Shown piece by piece: positions 23,945-35,338 of a DNA stretch of 64,000 nucleotides. Position numbers and translations under genes: made by a program. Where the stretch lies: NCBI RefSeq assembly GCF_902497555.1, contig NZ_CABVGP010000001.1, positions 558,001 to 622,000 on the forward strand, given 5' to 3'. A model generated the notes under the pieces. That model was given only the letters and a program-made list of their open reading frames with translations. It did no database searches and had not been told where the DNA came from. Origin of the DNA: Amycolatopsis camponoti (GTDB lineage: Bacteria; Actinomycetota; Actinomycetes; Mycobacteriales; Pseudonocardiaceae). Position 1 is the stretch's first letter. Each line of letters opens with the position of its first letter.

Positions 23945-25339
23945 GTGACTGCGCAGCGTTTGCCCCGTAAGGCCTCTGGCCGTTCTTCGACCGGTGCCGT
24001 TCCTGGCCCGGAGAAAGCCTCGACCTCGCCCGAATCCCAGCAGCACATGTACGTGCTCGACACGTCGGTCCTCCTTTCGGACCCGTGGGCGGTCACCCGC
24101 TTCGCCGAGCATGCCGTCGTGCTTCCGCTGGTCGTCATCAGTGAACTGGAGGCGAAGCGCCACCACCCGGAGCTCGGCTGGTTCGCCAGGGAATCCCTGC
24201 GCATGCTCGACGACCTGCGCCGGCAGCACGGCAGGCTCGACGCGCCGCTCCCCATCGGGGACCACGGCGGCACGCTGCAGGTGGAGCTGAACCACTCGGA
24301 CCCGACGGTGCTCCCGGTCGGGTTCCGCACCGACTCCAACGACCACCGGATCCTCGCCTGCGCGCTCAACCTGGCGGCGGAGTTCCCGGCGGTCACGCTG
24401 GTGACGAAGGACATCCCGCTGCGGGTCAAGGCGGGTGCGGTCGGGTTGGAGGCCGACGAGTACCGCGCGCAGGAGGTCACGCCTTCGGGCTGGACCGGCA
24501 TGGCGGACGTGGACGTCGAGCAGGAAGTGCTCGACACGCTGTTCGGCGGCGGCACCGTCGATCCGCTCGAGTACGGCCTGGACGAGCTCACCGAGATGCC
24601 CTGCCACACCGGGCTGCGGCTGCTCGCGGGCACGTCCAGCGCGCTGGGGCGGGTCACGGCGGACAAGCGCATCCGGCTGGTGCGCGGCGACCGCGAGGCG
24701 TTCGGCCTGCACGGCCGCAGCGCCGAGCAGCGCGTCGCGCTCGACCTGCTGCTCGACTCCGACGTCGGCATCGTCTCCCTCGGCGGCCGCGCCGGCACCG
24801 GCAAGTCGGCGCTCGCGCTGTGCGCCGGCCTCGAAGCCGTGATGGAACGCCGTCAGCACCGCAAGGTCGTGGTGTTCCGGCCGGTCTACGCGGTCGGCGG
24901 CCAGGACCTCGGGTACCTGCCCGGCTCCGAGAGCGAGAAGATGCAGCCGTGGGCGCAGGCGGTGTTCGACACGCTCGGCGCGCTGGTCAGCCAGGACGTC
25001 CTCGACGAGGTCTTCGACCGCGGCATGCTCGAGGTGCTCCCGCTGACGCACATCCGCGGCCGGTCGCTGCACGACACGTTCGTCATCGTCGACGAGGCGC
25101 AGTCACTGGAACGGAACGTCCTGCTCACGGTGCTTTCGCGGCTCGGCACGGCGTCGCGGGTGGTGCTCACGCACGACGTCGCCCAGCGCGACAACCTGCG
25201 CGTCGGCCGGCACGACGGCGTCTCGGCGGTGATCGAGAAGCTGAAGGGCCACCCGCTGTTCGCGCACGTCACGCTGACGCGCTCGGAGCGCTCGCCGATC
25301 GCCGCCCTGGTCACCGAGATGCTGGAGGACCACGGCTGA
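23945..25339 (+). CDS. phoH2: PhoH2: PIN-domain RNase fused to PhoH ATPase
   Basis: The protein has 464 residues. Residues 35-170 form a PIN nuclease ([37 protein letters not shown] with the acidic residues), and residues 240-460 a PhoH helicase-type ATPase with Walker [11 protein letters not shown] and Walker B FVIVDEAQ. Mycobacterial PhoH2 unwinds and cleaves RNA in an ATP-dependent way. GAGGGAGATG lies upstream of the GTG start. The high identity I recall to Rv1095 and the neighbourhood support the assignment. Confidence 0.93.
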   Translation: MTAQRLPRKASGRSSTGAVPGPEKASTSPESQQHMYVLDTSVLLSDPWAVTRFAEHAVVLPLVVISELEAKRHHPELGWFARESLRMLDDLRRQHGRLDAPLPIGDHGGTLQVELNHSDPTVLPVGFRTDSNDHRILACALNLAAEFPAVTLVTKDIPLRVKAGAVGLEADEYRAQEVTPSGWTGMADVDVEQEVLDTLFGGGTVDPLEYGLDELTEMPCHTGLRLLAGTSSALGRVTADKRIRLVRGDREAFGLHGRSAEQRVALDLLLDSDVGIVSLGGRAGTGKSALALCAGLEAVMERRQHRKVVVFRPVYAVGGQDLGYLPGSESEKMQPWAQAVFDTLGALVSQDVLDEVFDRGMLEVLPLTHIRGRSLHDTFVIVDEAQSLERNVLLTVLSRLGTASRVVLTHDVAQRDNLRVGRHDGVSAVIEKLKGHPLFAHVTLTRSERSPIAALVTEMLEDHG

Positions 25340-25350
25340 GCTTGAAGTCG

Positions 25351-25383
25351 GTGAAGGCCACCTCGGCTCGAGGTGGCCTTCAC
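25351..25383. terminator. Terminator between phoH2 and guaB1
   Basis: Arms 25351-25365 and 25369-25383 are exact 15-base complements with a 3-base loop, followed by GGCTTTT. It serves two convergent genes. Confidence 0.88.
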
Positions 25384-25388
25384 GGCTT

Positions 25389-27344
<1,956 letters not shown>

Positions 27345-27351
<7 letters not shown>

Positions 27352-27860
27352 CCGCGGCCGGGGCCGCGGGCATCGCCGCGGTGGCGTCGCTGATCGGCGT
27401 GACGCTCGGCGCGCTGCTCGAACCGCTGAAGCTCAACGCGGCGCGACGCGCGAAGCTGCGGCAGGACCGCGCCGACCGCTGCGCCGGACTGATCGAGGCC
27501 GCGACGCGGGCGCGCAAGCACATCATCGACATCAACGTGGTCCACCGCCGCCGGACGCTCGGCAAGGAACGGGAGACGGACGCGCAGCGGGAGGTCGAGT
27601 TCGAAGACGGCTACTACACGGCCCGCACCGAAATACGCGCGTTCTACGGGCTGCTCGTGATGAGCGGGCCGGACGAGCTGGTGGAGCAGGCGAACCTGCT
27701 CCGCAAGAAGGAGATGGAACTCCACCGCACGCGGTGGGAGCTCGACGCCGACGAGAAGTTCGACCGGGAGTTCCTGCCGGCGCCGGTCCGGCAAGCCAGC
27801 GCCGCGTTCGACCGGGCGATCGAGGAGTTCGCCCTCGTCGCCCGGAAGCACACGTCCTAA
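27345..27860 (+). CDS. Membrane-anchored hypothetical protein
   Basis: Started at the GTG at 27345, inside the end of the DUF309 gene, the protein has 171 residues; an upstream start at 27276 is possible. Residues 3-25 are hydrophobic (AAGIAAVASLIGVTLGALL), followed by a basic, charged helical domain that probably faces the cytoplasm. No family recognised. Its stop overlaps the end of the convergent MBL gene by 4 bases. Confidence 0.7.
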
Positions 27861-28480
27861 GCCTCGTCCCAGCCGCTCGAAGCCGCCTTCTCCGCGGCCA
27901 ACGTCGTGCCGTCGCCGTGGCCCGTGTGGACCTTCGTCGCCTCCGGGAGCGTGAACAGCTTCTCGCGGATCGACTTCACGATCGTCGGGTAGTCCGAATA
28001 GGACCGTCCGGTGGCACCGGGGCCGCCGTGGAACAGCGTGTCGCCGGTGAACAGCACGCCCAGGTCCTCCGCGTACAGGCACACCGCGCCCGGCGCGTGC
28101 CCTGGCGTGTGGATGACGCGCAGCGCCGTGCCCGCGATCGTGATCGTCTGGCCGTCCGCCAGCTCGCCGTCCGGCGCGCGGTCCGGGTGCGTCTGGTCCC
28201 AGAGGACGCGGTCGTCCGGGTGCAGCAGGATCGGCGCGCCGGTGGCCGCGGCGAGCTCCGGGGCCGCGTTGACGTGGTCGTTGTGCGCGTGGGTGCAGAC
28301 GATCGCGGCCAGCTTCCGCTCGCCGACGACGTTCTCGATCGCCTTCGCGTCGTGGGCCGCGTCGACCACGATCACCGCCGTGTCGTCGCCCACGATCCAC
28401 ACGTTGTTGTCGACGTCCCAGCTGCCTCCGTCGAGCTCGAAGACACCGGAAGTCACCAGGTTCTGCACGATCGCCGTCAT
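27857..28480 (-). CDS. MBL-fold metallo-hydrolase
   Basis: The ATG at 28480 gives a protein of 207 residues. The metal motif THAHNDHV (HxHxDH), the later histidine in TPGHAPGAV, the aspartate in LFTGDTLFHGG and GHGDGTTL are all present. This pattern fits glyoxalase-II-like thioester hydrolases, but the substrate cannot be told. It is divergent from the old yellow enzyme gene with paired operator-like sites in between. Confidence 0.88.
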   Translation of the reverse strand: MTAIVQNLVTSGVFELDGGSWDVDNNVWIVGDDTAVIVVDAAHDAKAIENVVGERKLAAIVCTHAHNDHVNAAPELAAATGAPILLHPDDRVLWDQTHPDRAPDGELADGQTITIAGTALRVIHTPGHAPGAVCLYAEDLGVLFTGDTLFHGGPGATGRSYSDYPTIVKSIREKLFTLPEATKVHTGHGDGTTLAAEKAASSGWDEA

Positions 28481-28516
28481 GCGCCCGACCCTAATGGTCA
28501 TCGTGCGGGTCGACGA

Positions 28517-28561
28517 CATACCGACGGTATGCTACTTTCGGGTAATCTTACTGACGGTAAG
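28517..28561. promoter_or_regulatory. Two TACYGACGGTA operator-like palindromes
   Basis: CATACCG-A-CGGTATG (28517-28531) is a perfect palindrome, and CTTAC-TGACG-GTAAG (28547-28561) shares the core AC(C/T)GACGGTA; the centres are 30 bases apart, three helical turns. The second overlaps the region just before the binding site of the downstream gene. Such sites are typical for TetR-family repressors; no TetR gene is in the window. Confidence 0.6.
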
Positions 28562-28579
28562 TTCGAAGGGTGCCGCGCG

Positions 28580-29794
28580 ATGTCCCGTGCTCTGCTGGCC
28601 GAGCCGCTCAAGCTGCGCTGCGGCGCCGTCCTGCCCAACCGCCTGGTGAAATCGGCGCTGAGCGAGCAGCTCGGCGACCGCCGGAACGCCCCCACCCCCG
28701 AGCTCTTCGAGCTGTACCGGACCTGGGCCCGCGGCGGCGCCGGGGCGCTGATCACCGGGAACGTCATGGTCGATCCCGCCGCGCTCGGCGAGCCGCGCAA
28801 CGTCGCGGCGACCCCCGATCCCGTGGTCTACCGGCCGTGGGCGCGGGCTGTCGACGGCACGGACACGCGGCTGTGGGTGCAGCTGAACCACCCGGGCCGG
28901 CAGAGCCCGCGGTACCTGTCCCGGCAGCCGGTCGCGCCGTCCGCCGTGCCCTTCGGCGATCGAGGCGTGCGTACCGCCTTCGCTGCTCCGCGCGCTCTCA
29001 CGAGCGAAGAGATCGAAGCGATCATCGAACGCTTCGGCGTCGCGGCGCGCACGTTCGTCGAAGCGGGCTTCGCGGGCGTACAGATCCACGGCGCGCACGG
29101 CTACCTCGTCTCGCAGTTCCTTTCCCCGCTGACGAACCTGCGCTCCGACGCCTGGGGCGGCGACGCCGTCCGCCGCCGCCGGTTCCTCCTCGAAGTGGTG
29201 CGGCGGGTGCGTACGGCGGTCGGCGACGACGTGCCATTATCGGTCAAGCTCAACAGCGCGGACTTCCAGCGTGGCGGCTTCACCGAGGACGAGTCCCTCG
29301 AAGTCGTGCGCGAGCTGGGGGAAGCCGGGCTCGACCTGCTGGAAGTCTCCGGCGGTACGTACGAGAAGGCCGCGATGATGGGTTCGGGCCGGGCGAGCAC
29401 CTTAGCGCGCGAAGCGTACTTCCTGGACTACGCCGCGAAGGCGCGTTCGGTCTCCGACGTCGCGCTGATGGTCACCGGCGGCTTCGCGACTCCGGACGGC
29501 ATGACGGCGGCGCTGCGCTCCGGCGAACTCGACGTCATCGGGCTCGGCCGTCCGCTCGTCGTCGCTCCCGATCTGCCGGAGCGGCTGCTGCGCGGCGACG
29601 ACGTCCGCGCCGAACGGCGGTGCCCGAAGACCGGGATCCGGCTGGCCGACAGCCTGCTGGAGATCCAGTGGCACACCCGGCAGATGCACCGGATCGCCGC
29701 GGGCAAGCCGGTCGACCGGCGCGGCGCGCTGCCGACGCTGGTGCGGGCCGGGGTGACCGACGGGCTCAACGCGTTCCGCCGCGTCCGGGCCTGA
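28580..29794 (+). CDS. NADH:flavin oxidoreductase, old yellow enzyme family
   Basis: The ATG has GAAGGG nine bases upstream; 404 residues. The FMN-binding TIM barrel shows LWVQLNHPGRQSPR, GVQIHGAHGYLVSQFLSPLTN with the catalytic histidines, and SVKLNSADFQRGGF. The enzyme reduces an activated C=C bond with NAD(P)H. It lacks the C-terminal iron-sulfur/FAD domains of 2,4-dienoyl-CoA reductase. The two operator-like palindromes upstream suggest induction by a small ligand. Confidence 0.9.
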   Translation: MSRALLAEPLKLRCGAVLPNRLVKSALSEQLGDRRNAPTPELFELYRTWARGGAGALITGNVMVDPAALGEPRNVAATPDPVVYRPWARAVDGTDTRLWVQLNHPGRQSPRYLSRQPVAPSAVPFGDRGVRTAFAAPRALTSEEIEAIIERFGVAARTFVEAGFAGVQIHGAHGYLVSQFLSPLTNLRSDAWGGDAVRRRRFLLEVVRRVRTAVGDDVPLSVKLNSADFQRGGFTEDESLEVVRELGEAGLDLLEVSGGTYEKAAMMGSGRASTLAREAYFLDYAAKARSVSDVALMVTGGFATPDGMTAALRSGELDVIGLGRPLVVAPDLPERLLRGDDVRAERRCPKTGIRLADSLLEIQWHTRQMHRIAAGKPVDRRGALPTLVRAGVTDGLNAFRRVRA

Positions 29795-29943
29795 GACCTG
29801 GTCCCGAAACTCGGCGTGTCGCCAGGTGAACCAACGGCCCGCCCCTGGCTCCGCACCGCCCGCCTGTGGGCCCGGCCAGACGGACCGGAGGTCTGTCAGA
29901 GAGACTGGGGGCCAGTGCCCGCCCTCTCGACCTGGAGCCGTTG

Positions 29944-30891
29944 ATGCCGCAAGGGACCGTCCGTTGGTTCGACGCCGAACGTGGTTTCGGCTTCCTCGCG
30001 CCCGAGGACGGCTCGCCGGACGTGTTCGTGCACGCCTCCGAGATCGTCGGGGACGGCGGCGCGAAAATGCTCCGCGAGGGTCAGGCCGTCGTGTTCGAGG
30101 TCGGCGAGAACGACCGCGGGCCCCAGGCGCTGCGCGTTCGCGTCACCGCCGATGCGGCCACCGGCAGCGCCGTGGGCCTGCTCGGCACCATCAACTGGTA
30201 CGAGCCGGGCAAGGGGTACGGCTTCGCGTCGCCGGACGGCGGCGGCGCCGACATCTTCGTGCACAGCTCCGCCATCGTGACCGGCGGCGTGGTCACCGAG
30301 GGGCAGCGGGTGGCCTTCCTGATCGTCGAAGGCGAGCGCGGCCCGCAGGCCGGGCACGTGATCCCGCTGGGAGCCGGGGCCGGCTCACCCGCCGCGGCCG
30401 GTATCGCGGACGGTGCCGACGGCACGGTGGCCTGGTACGACGAGGACAAGGGCTTCGGCTTCATCAACCCCGACTCCGGCGCCGGGGACGTCTTCGTACA
30501 CGCCCGGGCCCTGGCCGAGGGGCTGACGTGGCTCGCGGAGGGCGACCGCGTCGCCTACGAGGTGGCCAGTGGAGACAAGGGCCCGCAGGCCCGCGACGTG
30601 CACCTGGTCCGGGGCGCCGAGCCCCAGACGGCGCCGCAGCGGTCGGCACCTGCTGCGGCCGCGGGGCCGGCGGCGCGGGACGTGCCCGCACGAGGCGGCG
30701 AGGGCGTCGTCGCGCGCTACGACGACGACCGCGGCTTCGGCTTCATCACCCCGGACGCCGGCGGCGACGATCTCTTCGCCCACGCGTCCGTGATCATGGG
30801 GTCGGAGCCGCTGCAGAAGGGTGACCGGGTCCGGTACGCGGTGCGTCAGAGCGACCGGGGCCCGCAGGCCGACCGCGTCGAACGCCTCTGA
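29944..30891 (+). CDS. Protein with four tandem cold-shock domains
   Basis: The protein has 315 residues and four CspA-like units: about 3-67 ([19 protein letters not shown]), 81-141 ([19 protein letters not shown]), 159-223 ([19 protein letters not shown]) and 253-315 ([19 protein letters not shown]). Each keeps the RNP1 (K/R-G-F/Y-G-F) and RNP2 (D-x-F-x-H) nucleic-acid contacts; the fourth has FAH instead of FVH. Gly/Ala/Pro linkers separate units 2-3 and 3-4. Typical bacterial Csps have one domain of about 67 residues. An RNA-chaperone role is likely. Confidence 0.88.
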   Translation: MPQGTVRWFDAERGFGFLAPEDGSPDVFVHASEIVGDGGAKMLREGQAVVFEVGENDRGPQALRVRVTADAATGSAVGLLGTINWYEPGKGYGFASPDGGGADIFVHSSAIVTGGVVTEGQRVAFLIVEGERGPQAGHVIPLGAGAGSPAAAGIADGADGTVAWYDEDKGFGFINPDSGAGDVFVHARALAEGLTWLAEGDRVAYEVASGDKGPQARDVHLVRGAEPQTAPQRSAPAAAAGPAARDVPARGGEGVVARYDDDRGFGFITPDAGGDDLFAHASVIMGSEPLQKGDRVRYAVRQSDRGPQADRVERL

Positions 30892-31047
30892 AGAGGCGGC
30901 CCCACCGATGGCTGATCACTTCCCGACGAGAGTGCTCGTCCATCCCCGTCGATGGTGCCGTCGGCAACGCGGCTGCAGCCTCCTCCAGGAGATCGATCTC
31001 CCTCGGCGGGTTACGCAGTGACACACCCTTAAGTTTTGAGACCAGGT

Positions 31048-31653
31048 CTAAACGGGTCGCACCCGGCGCTCGTACAGGAACGCGCCGGCGGCGAGGGCCG
31101 TGAAGAAGAGGCCGATGAAGACGCAGTTCAGGGTGACTTGGCCGTAGCCGAGCGCGCCGGCGTCGACGAACGGGTACGGGTAGAAGCCGGTGATCGCGCC
31201 GCGCGGCAGCGTGAAGGCGAGCCAGGCCAGCGGGTAGAGCAGGGACCACCCGACCGCGCGCCAGGTCAGCACGCCGCGCGGGCCCGCGAAGAGCCAGCCG
31301 AGCACGAACAGGATCGGCGTGACCTTGTGCAGCATGGTGTCGGCGAACAGCGAAAGGCCGTGCAGCTCGGACAGGCCGGCGAGGGCCACCTGGTAGACGA
31401 TGCCCGTCACGATGATGCCGACGAGCGCGTCGAGCCAGAGCACGGCGAACAGCTTCGTGCGGATGGCACCCAGCGCGACGAGCACCGAGGCGGCGGTGAC
31501 CAGCAGGTTCGAGTCGATGGTGAAGAAGCAGAGCAGGTTCGCGACCCGGCCGCCGGGATCCGTCGCGGACGCGACCACCTGGGAGACGAGGCCGGTCAGC
31601 GCCACCACGGCGGTGACCGCGAACCAGGCGCGGGTGAGCTTTTCGCTGCGCAT
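31048..31653 (-). CDS. Pr6Pr-type integral membrane protein
   Basis: Started at the ATG at 31653 the protein has 201 residues and six predicted spans. FFTIDSNLLVTAAS, HKVTPILFVLGW and YPYPFVD are features I associate with the Pr6Pr membrane family, of unknown function. The binding site is poor; the frame is open for 29 more codons upstream. Confidence 0.78.
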   Translation of the reverse strand: MRSEKLTRAWFAVTAVVALTGLVSQVVASATDPGGRVANLLCFFTIDSNLLVTAASVLVALGAIRTKLFAVLWLDALVGIIVTGIVYQVALAGLSELHGLSLFADTMLHKVTPILFVLGWLFAGPRGVLTWRAVGWSLLYPLAWLAFTLPRGAITGFYPYPFVDAGALGYGQVTLNCVFIGLFFTALAAGAFLYERRVRPV

Positions 31654-31699
31654 CCCCGGAGGATAGTTCCACTGTGGACGAATGCGCCTGTTGCCGGAC

Positions 31700-31729
31700 G
31701 CGCCCCGGTGCTGTGCGGCACCGGGGCGC
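31700..31729. terminator. Terminator, 12-bp perfect stem
   Basis: Arms 31700-31711 (GCGCCCCGGTGC) and 31718-31729 pair exactly with a 6-base loop, directly after the stop of the leftward gene at 31737. Confidence 0.75.
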
Positions 31730-31736
31730 CCGGTCG

Positions 31737-32177
31737 TCAAGCCGTGGTGAGCGAGTCCCGGAGCGCGGTGAACGCTTCGTACTCGGCCTTCTGGTCCACC
31801 GGCAGCTGGTAACTGGCGGCGAGCAGCTTCGGCACGGAGGGGAGGATGCTGAGCTTGAAGCTCTGCCCTTCCGTCGTCTTGATCACGAACCGGCCCTGCA
31901 GGTCACGCTTCTTGACCGAGGCCCGGTTCGCGTCCGTGATCGTCAGCGGGGTGCCCGCCGTGACCGTGCCGCTCTTTTCTTCGAGCGGCACGATCACGAG
32001 GTCGGTCTGCCCCGGCCGGAAACCCACCGCGAAATTGCTGACGGTGGTGGTGCGGAAAACGATGAAGTTCTTTTGCTTGATTTCCGCGGCGTACACCTTG
32101 GTGTAGCTCGTCCCGTCGGCGACGGCCCCGTCGAAAGCGGCGTGGATCGCCGTTTTCAGCTCTTCCTTGCTTGCCAC
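31737..32177 (-). CDS. Hypothetical cytoplasmic protein
   Basis: The GTG start has GGAGGAG upstream; 146 residues. The sequence is a helix-strand mix with several positively charged loops (NRASVKKRDLQGRFVIKTTEG). No signal peptide, no domain I recognise. It is monocistronic with its own terminator. Confidence 0.72.
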   Translation of the reverse strand: MASKEELKTAIHAAFDGAVADGTSYTKVYAAEIKQKNFIVFRTTTVSNFAVGFRPGQTDLVIVPLEEKSGTVTAGTPLTITDANRASVKKRDLQGRFVIKTTEGQSFKLSILPSVPKLLAASYQLPVDQKAEYEAFTALRDSLTTA

Positions 32178-32336
32178 TTGTACTCCTCCATGACCGCTCG
32201 GGGACTGAGCGGGTCTTCAGGGAGCAGCATCGTACTGACGACCGGGTCCGCGTCCTGTGGGTAAAATTCCTGTCATTTCCCGCGTCGAATAAACCGAATA
32301 TCGCTGATTCCGGTTAAATTGTCAGCGCAGTGTTTG

Positions 32337-33629
32337 TCAACGCAGTGCTTTCACCAGTGCGGGAACGAAAACCGACGCGTCGACCGTGCCCCAGCCACTG
32401 GCGATGTCGAAGCCTTTCGCCGCGGTGAAACCGGTGACACCGTCTTGGCTGTTGTCACCTTCGGTGACGTCGACGATGCCCGCCTTCGTGCCCGCCGGGC
32501 CGAGCTTCGTGTACAGCGCCGGGTTGATCTGGCCGAGCCTGCCGTGCTTGGCCTGCACCGCGAGCGCGAGCACGCCGGCGAACAGCGGCGCGGACTGCGA
32601 CGTCCCGTACACGCCTTCCATGCTGATGTCCGGGAACGAGCGCATCTTGCTGCCGGTGATCTTCTTGACGCCGTCCTGCCAGTTCGGCCGCGCGTACGTC
32701 TTCGACAGCCCGGCGCCTTCGGAGAAACCGTTGTCGGCGACGTTCACGACGTCGTCCGCCTTGGTGCGCGCGCCGTTCGCGTCGAGGTGCAGCTGCGTGC
32801 CGCCGAGCGTCGTGACGCGCGGGTCGGACGCCGGCCAGCTCGCGACGCGGTACGGGTAGTTGCCCGGGCCGTAGAGGTACCCGCCGGTCGGGCCGTCGTC
32901 ACCGGAGGAGGCGACCATCGTGACCCCGGCCTTGCTCGCGCGGTCGAGCGCCGGGTCGAGCGTCTTGATCGAGTCGAACGACGGGAAGTTCTCTTCGGTG
33001 GTGCCGAAGCTCATCGAGATGACGTCGGCCAGCTTGTGCTCGGTCATGTAGTCGACGGCGTGCATCATCTCGGGCAGGCCGGTGAAGCCCTGCGTCTCCG
33101 CGACGGGCGTCGCCGCGACGATGATCTTCGCGTTCGGCGCCATGGCGTGCATCATCGTGACGTCGAGGTCGGTCTCGCCGCCCCAGCCCTGGCAGGTCGC
33201 GGTGTCGACGCCGGGGTCGGTGCACGCGGGCACCGCGCCGGACGGCTCGATGACCTCGACGTTCGCCGGCGGCAGGCCGTGGTTCTTCGAGTACGTGTCG
33301 AGAACCTGCTTGACCTGGTCGTCGCCGAAGGACACCAGTGTCGCGACGGTGCTGCCCGCGCCGGTGATCCCGGCGTTCCACAGCTTCGTCGCGTTGTACG
33401 CGGTGCTCTCCTTGGGCAGCGACGCCATCGCCGCTTCCAGCTTGGCGACGCGCTTCTGCACGGTGTCGGCGCCGACGAACGACTGCGCGGCCGCCGAGAA
33501 GTGGTGCTTCGACGGCTGGTGCCCGGTGTTCGGCGTGCTCGGCACCGGCGTGGCCGACGCCGGAACGGCGAACGCGGTCACGAGCAGGGTGGTGCTCGCG
33601 AGCAAACCGGACACAGCGCGCACTCTCAT
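32337..33629 (-). CDS. Secreted S53-family (sedolisin) serine-carboxyl protease
   Basis: The protein has 430 residues with a signal peptide (residues 1-27, ending PASATP). The sedolisin catalytic set is visible: GGETDLDVTMM gives the glutamate and aspartate four residues apart, and GTSQSAPLFAGV holds the serine. The C-terminal calcium-site stretch GFDIASGWGTVD is present. Unlike many sedolisins it lacks a large N-terminal pro-domain, with only about 60 residues before the catalytic region. Acid-active peptide hydrolysis outside the cell is expected. Confidence 0.87.
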   Translation of the reverse strand: MRVRAVSGLLASTTLLVTAFAVPASATPVPSTPNTGHQPSKHHFSAAAQSFVGADTVQKRVAKLEAAMASLPKESTAYNATKLWNAGITGAGSTVATLVSFGDDQVKQVLDTYSKNHGLPPANVEVIEPSGAVPACTDPGVDTATCQGWGGETDLDVTMMHAMAPNAKIIVAATPVAETQGFTGLPEMMHAVDYMTEHKLADVISMSFGTTEENFPSFDSIKTLDPALDRASKAGVTMVASSGDDGPTGGYLYGPGNYPYRVASWPASDPRVTTLGGTQLHLDANGARTKADDVVNVADNGFSEGAGLSKTYARPNWQDGVKKITGSKMRSFPDISMEGVYGTSQSAPLFAGVLALAVQAKHGRLGQINPALYTKLGPAGTKAGIVDVTEGDNSQDGVTGFTAAKGFDIASGWGTVDASVFVPALVKALR

Positions 33630-33765
33630 GCTTTCTCCCTTGGCTGAAGGAAACTCCGTCAGCCACTCTGCTCAGGAGCGGGAGAGGGCAACATCGACTT
33701 TCGTCTTTCCTTTTACGAGGAAAGCACCGCGGAGACGCCCGATGTCGTGATCGATACTTTCGTCG

Positions 33766-35298
33766 TCAGCTCCCTTCCGAGCGGTCGCCGTGCAGCAATC
33801 CGCGGACGGTGTCGATCGTGTCCGCCTCCGCCGGGTCTTTGTCCGGGCGGTAGCGGACCACCCGCGCGAACCGCAGCGCCAGCCCGCCCGGGTAACGCGT
33901 CGAAACCTGGGCGCTGTCCAGCTCGATCTCCACCACGACCTCCGGGCGGACGTACACCGTCCAGTCGTCGCGGTGGGTCTCGATCTCCTGGAACGTCCTC
34001 GTCTGCCACGCGAGGATCTCGTCGGTCATGCCCTTGAACGTCTTGCCCACCATGATCGGCGGGCCGCCGTCCGGGTCGCGTGCGCCCAGGTGCAGGTTCG
34101 ACAGCGAGCCCGTGCGCCGCCCGTGGCCCCACTCGGCCGCGAGCACCACGAGGTCGATCGTGTGCACCGGCTTGACCTTGAGCCACGCCCGCCCGCGCCG
34201 CCCGGCCGCGTACGGTGACGCCAGGTCCTTGACCATCACCCCTTCGTGCCCGGCCTCCATCGCCGCCTCCAGCACGGCGGCCGCTCCCGCCACACCCACC
34301 TCGCCGGGGATCACGTGCGCTCCGGCGACCTTGCGCAGGGCCGCGTTGCGTTCGGACAGCGGCGCGTCCAGCAGGTCGACGCCGTCGAGGTGCAGGCAGT
34401 CGAAGAAGTACGGCCGCAGCAGCAGCGCCTTCACCTGCTCGTCGCGCGTGCTGCCGAACCGGCTCATCGTGTCCTGGAACGGCCGCGGCCGCCCGGCGTC
34501 GGTCAGCGCCAGCGTTTCGCCGTCGAGGACCACGGACTCGCACGGCAGCGCCCGCACGAGCTCGACCAGCTCCTGCACGCTCCCGGTGATCTCGCGCAGC
34601 GTCCGCGTCCAGACGTGCACCTCGTCACCCTGGCGGTGCACCTGGATCCGCGCACCGTCCATCTTGTACTCGACGATCGCCTCGGCGTGCTCGGCGACGG
34701 CTTCGTCCAGCGACTCCGCCGGCGACGCGAGCATGGGCTTGATCGGCGTGCCCAGCGTCAGCCGGAACTCCGCCAGCGCTTCCTGCCCACCGGTCAGCGC
34801 CGCGACGCCGGTGACGCCGAGCTTCCCGGACAGCATGAACGCGCGCCGCACGTCGACGGCCGGCACCTCGGCCGCCGCCGCGATCGCGTCGATCATCACG
34901 CCCTCGAGCGCACCCTGCCGCAGCTCGCCGGTGACCAGCCGGAACAGGAACTGCTGCTCCTCCTCGGTGAGCCGGGCGAACAGTTCCCGCAGCACGTCCT
35001 GCCGTCGTGTCGAAGAGCCCGTGCCCGCGGCTACGCCGGCGGCCTCTGTCAAGGCCGCGTCCACCTCCAGCACCGTGATCACCGGCGACGCGGCGGGTGA
35101 CGCGCCGAGCCCGGCCAGGGTGCGCCAGCCCGCACCCAGCCGGTCCTGCGCCGTCTGCCCGGTCAGGTAGGCGATGACCGTGGCCAGCTCGGTGAACTCG
35201 GCCGCGCGCAGCAGTGCGGCCAGGATGGCGATCTTCGCCTTCCTGGACCTCGTCGCCGCCAGCTCGGCGGACGCCCGGACTATCTCGCTCAGCAACAC
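33766..35298 (-). CDS. ligB: ATP-dependent DNA ligase, LigB type
   Basis: The protein has 510 residues. An N-terminal DNA-binding domain (1-200, with TGELRQGALEGVMIDAIA) precedes the nucleotidyltransferase domain with the adenylated lysine in EYKMDGAR, the LDGETL motif, and an OB fold ending VRYRPDKDPAEADTI. This is the layout of the mycobacterial LigB-type ligases, which act in repair beside the essential NAD-dependent LigA. Confidence 0.92.
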   Translation of the reverse strand: MLLSEIVRASAELAATRSRKAKIAILAALLRAAEFTELATVIAYLTGQTAQDRLGAGWRTLAGLGASPAASPVITVLEVDAALTEAAGVAAGTGSSTRRQDVLRELFARLTEEEQQFLFRLVTGELRQGALEGVMIDAIAAAAEVPAVDVRRAFMLSGKLGVTGVAALTGGQEALAEFRLTLGTPIKPMLASPAESLDEAVAEHAEAIVEYKMDGARIQVHRQGDEVHVWTRTLREITGSVQELVELVRALPCESVVLDGETLALTDAGRPRPFQDTMSRFGSTRDEQVKALLLRPYFFDCLHLDGVDLLDAPLSERNAALRKVAGAHVIPGEVGVAGAAAVLEAAMEAGHEGVMVKDLASPYAAGRRGRAWLKVKPVHTIDLVVLAAEWGHGRRTGSLSNLHLGARDPDGGPPIMVGKTFKGMTDEILAWQTRTFQEIETHRDDWTVYVRPEVVVEIELDSAQVSTRYPGGLALRFARVVRYRPDKDPAEADTIDTVRGLLHGDRSEGS

Positions 35299-35338
35299 CC
35301 GGACATCATGACCCGGACCACCGACAATTTCAGGACGG

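Noticed and set aside
30794..31020. Minus-strand frame with LRNPPREIDLLEEAAAALP opposite the end of the cold-shock gene
   Set aside because: Protein-like for about 40 residues but it runs into the antisense of the cold-shock gene and has no clear start; too weak to annotate.
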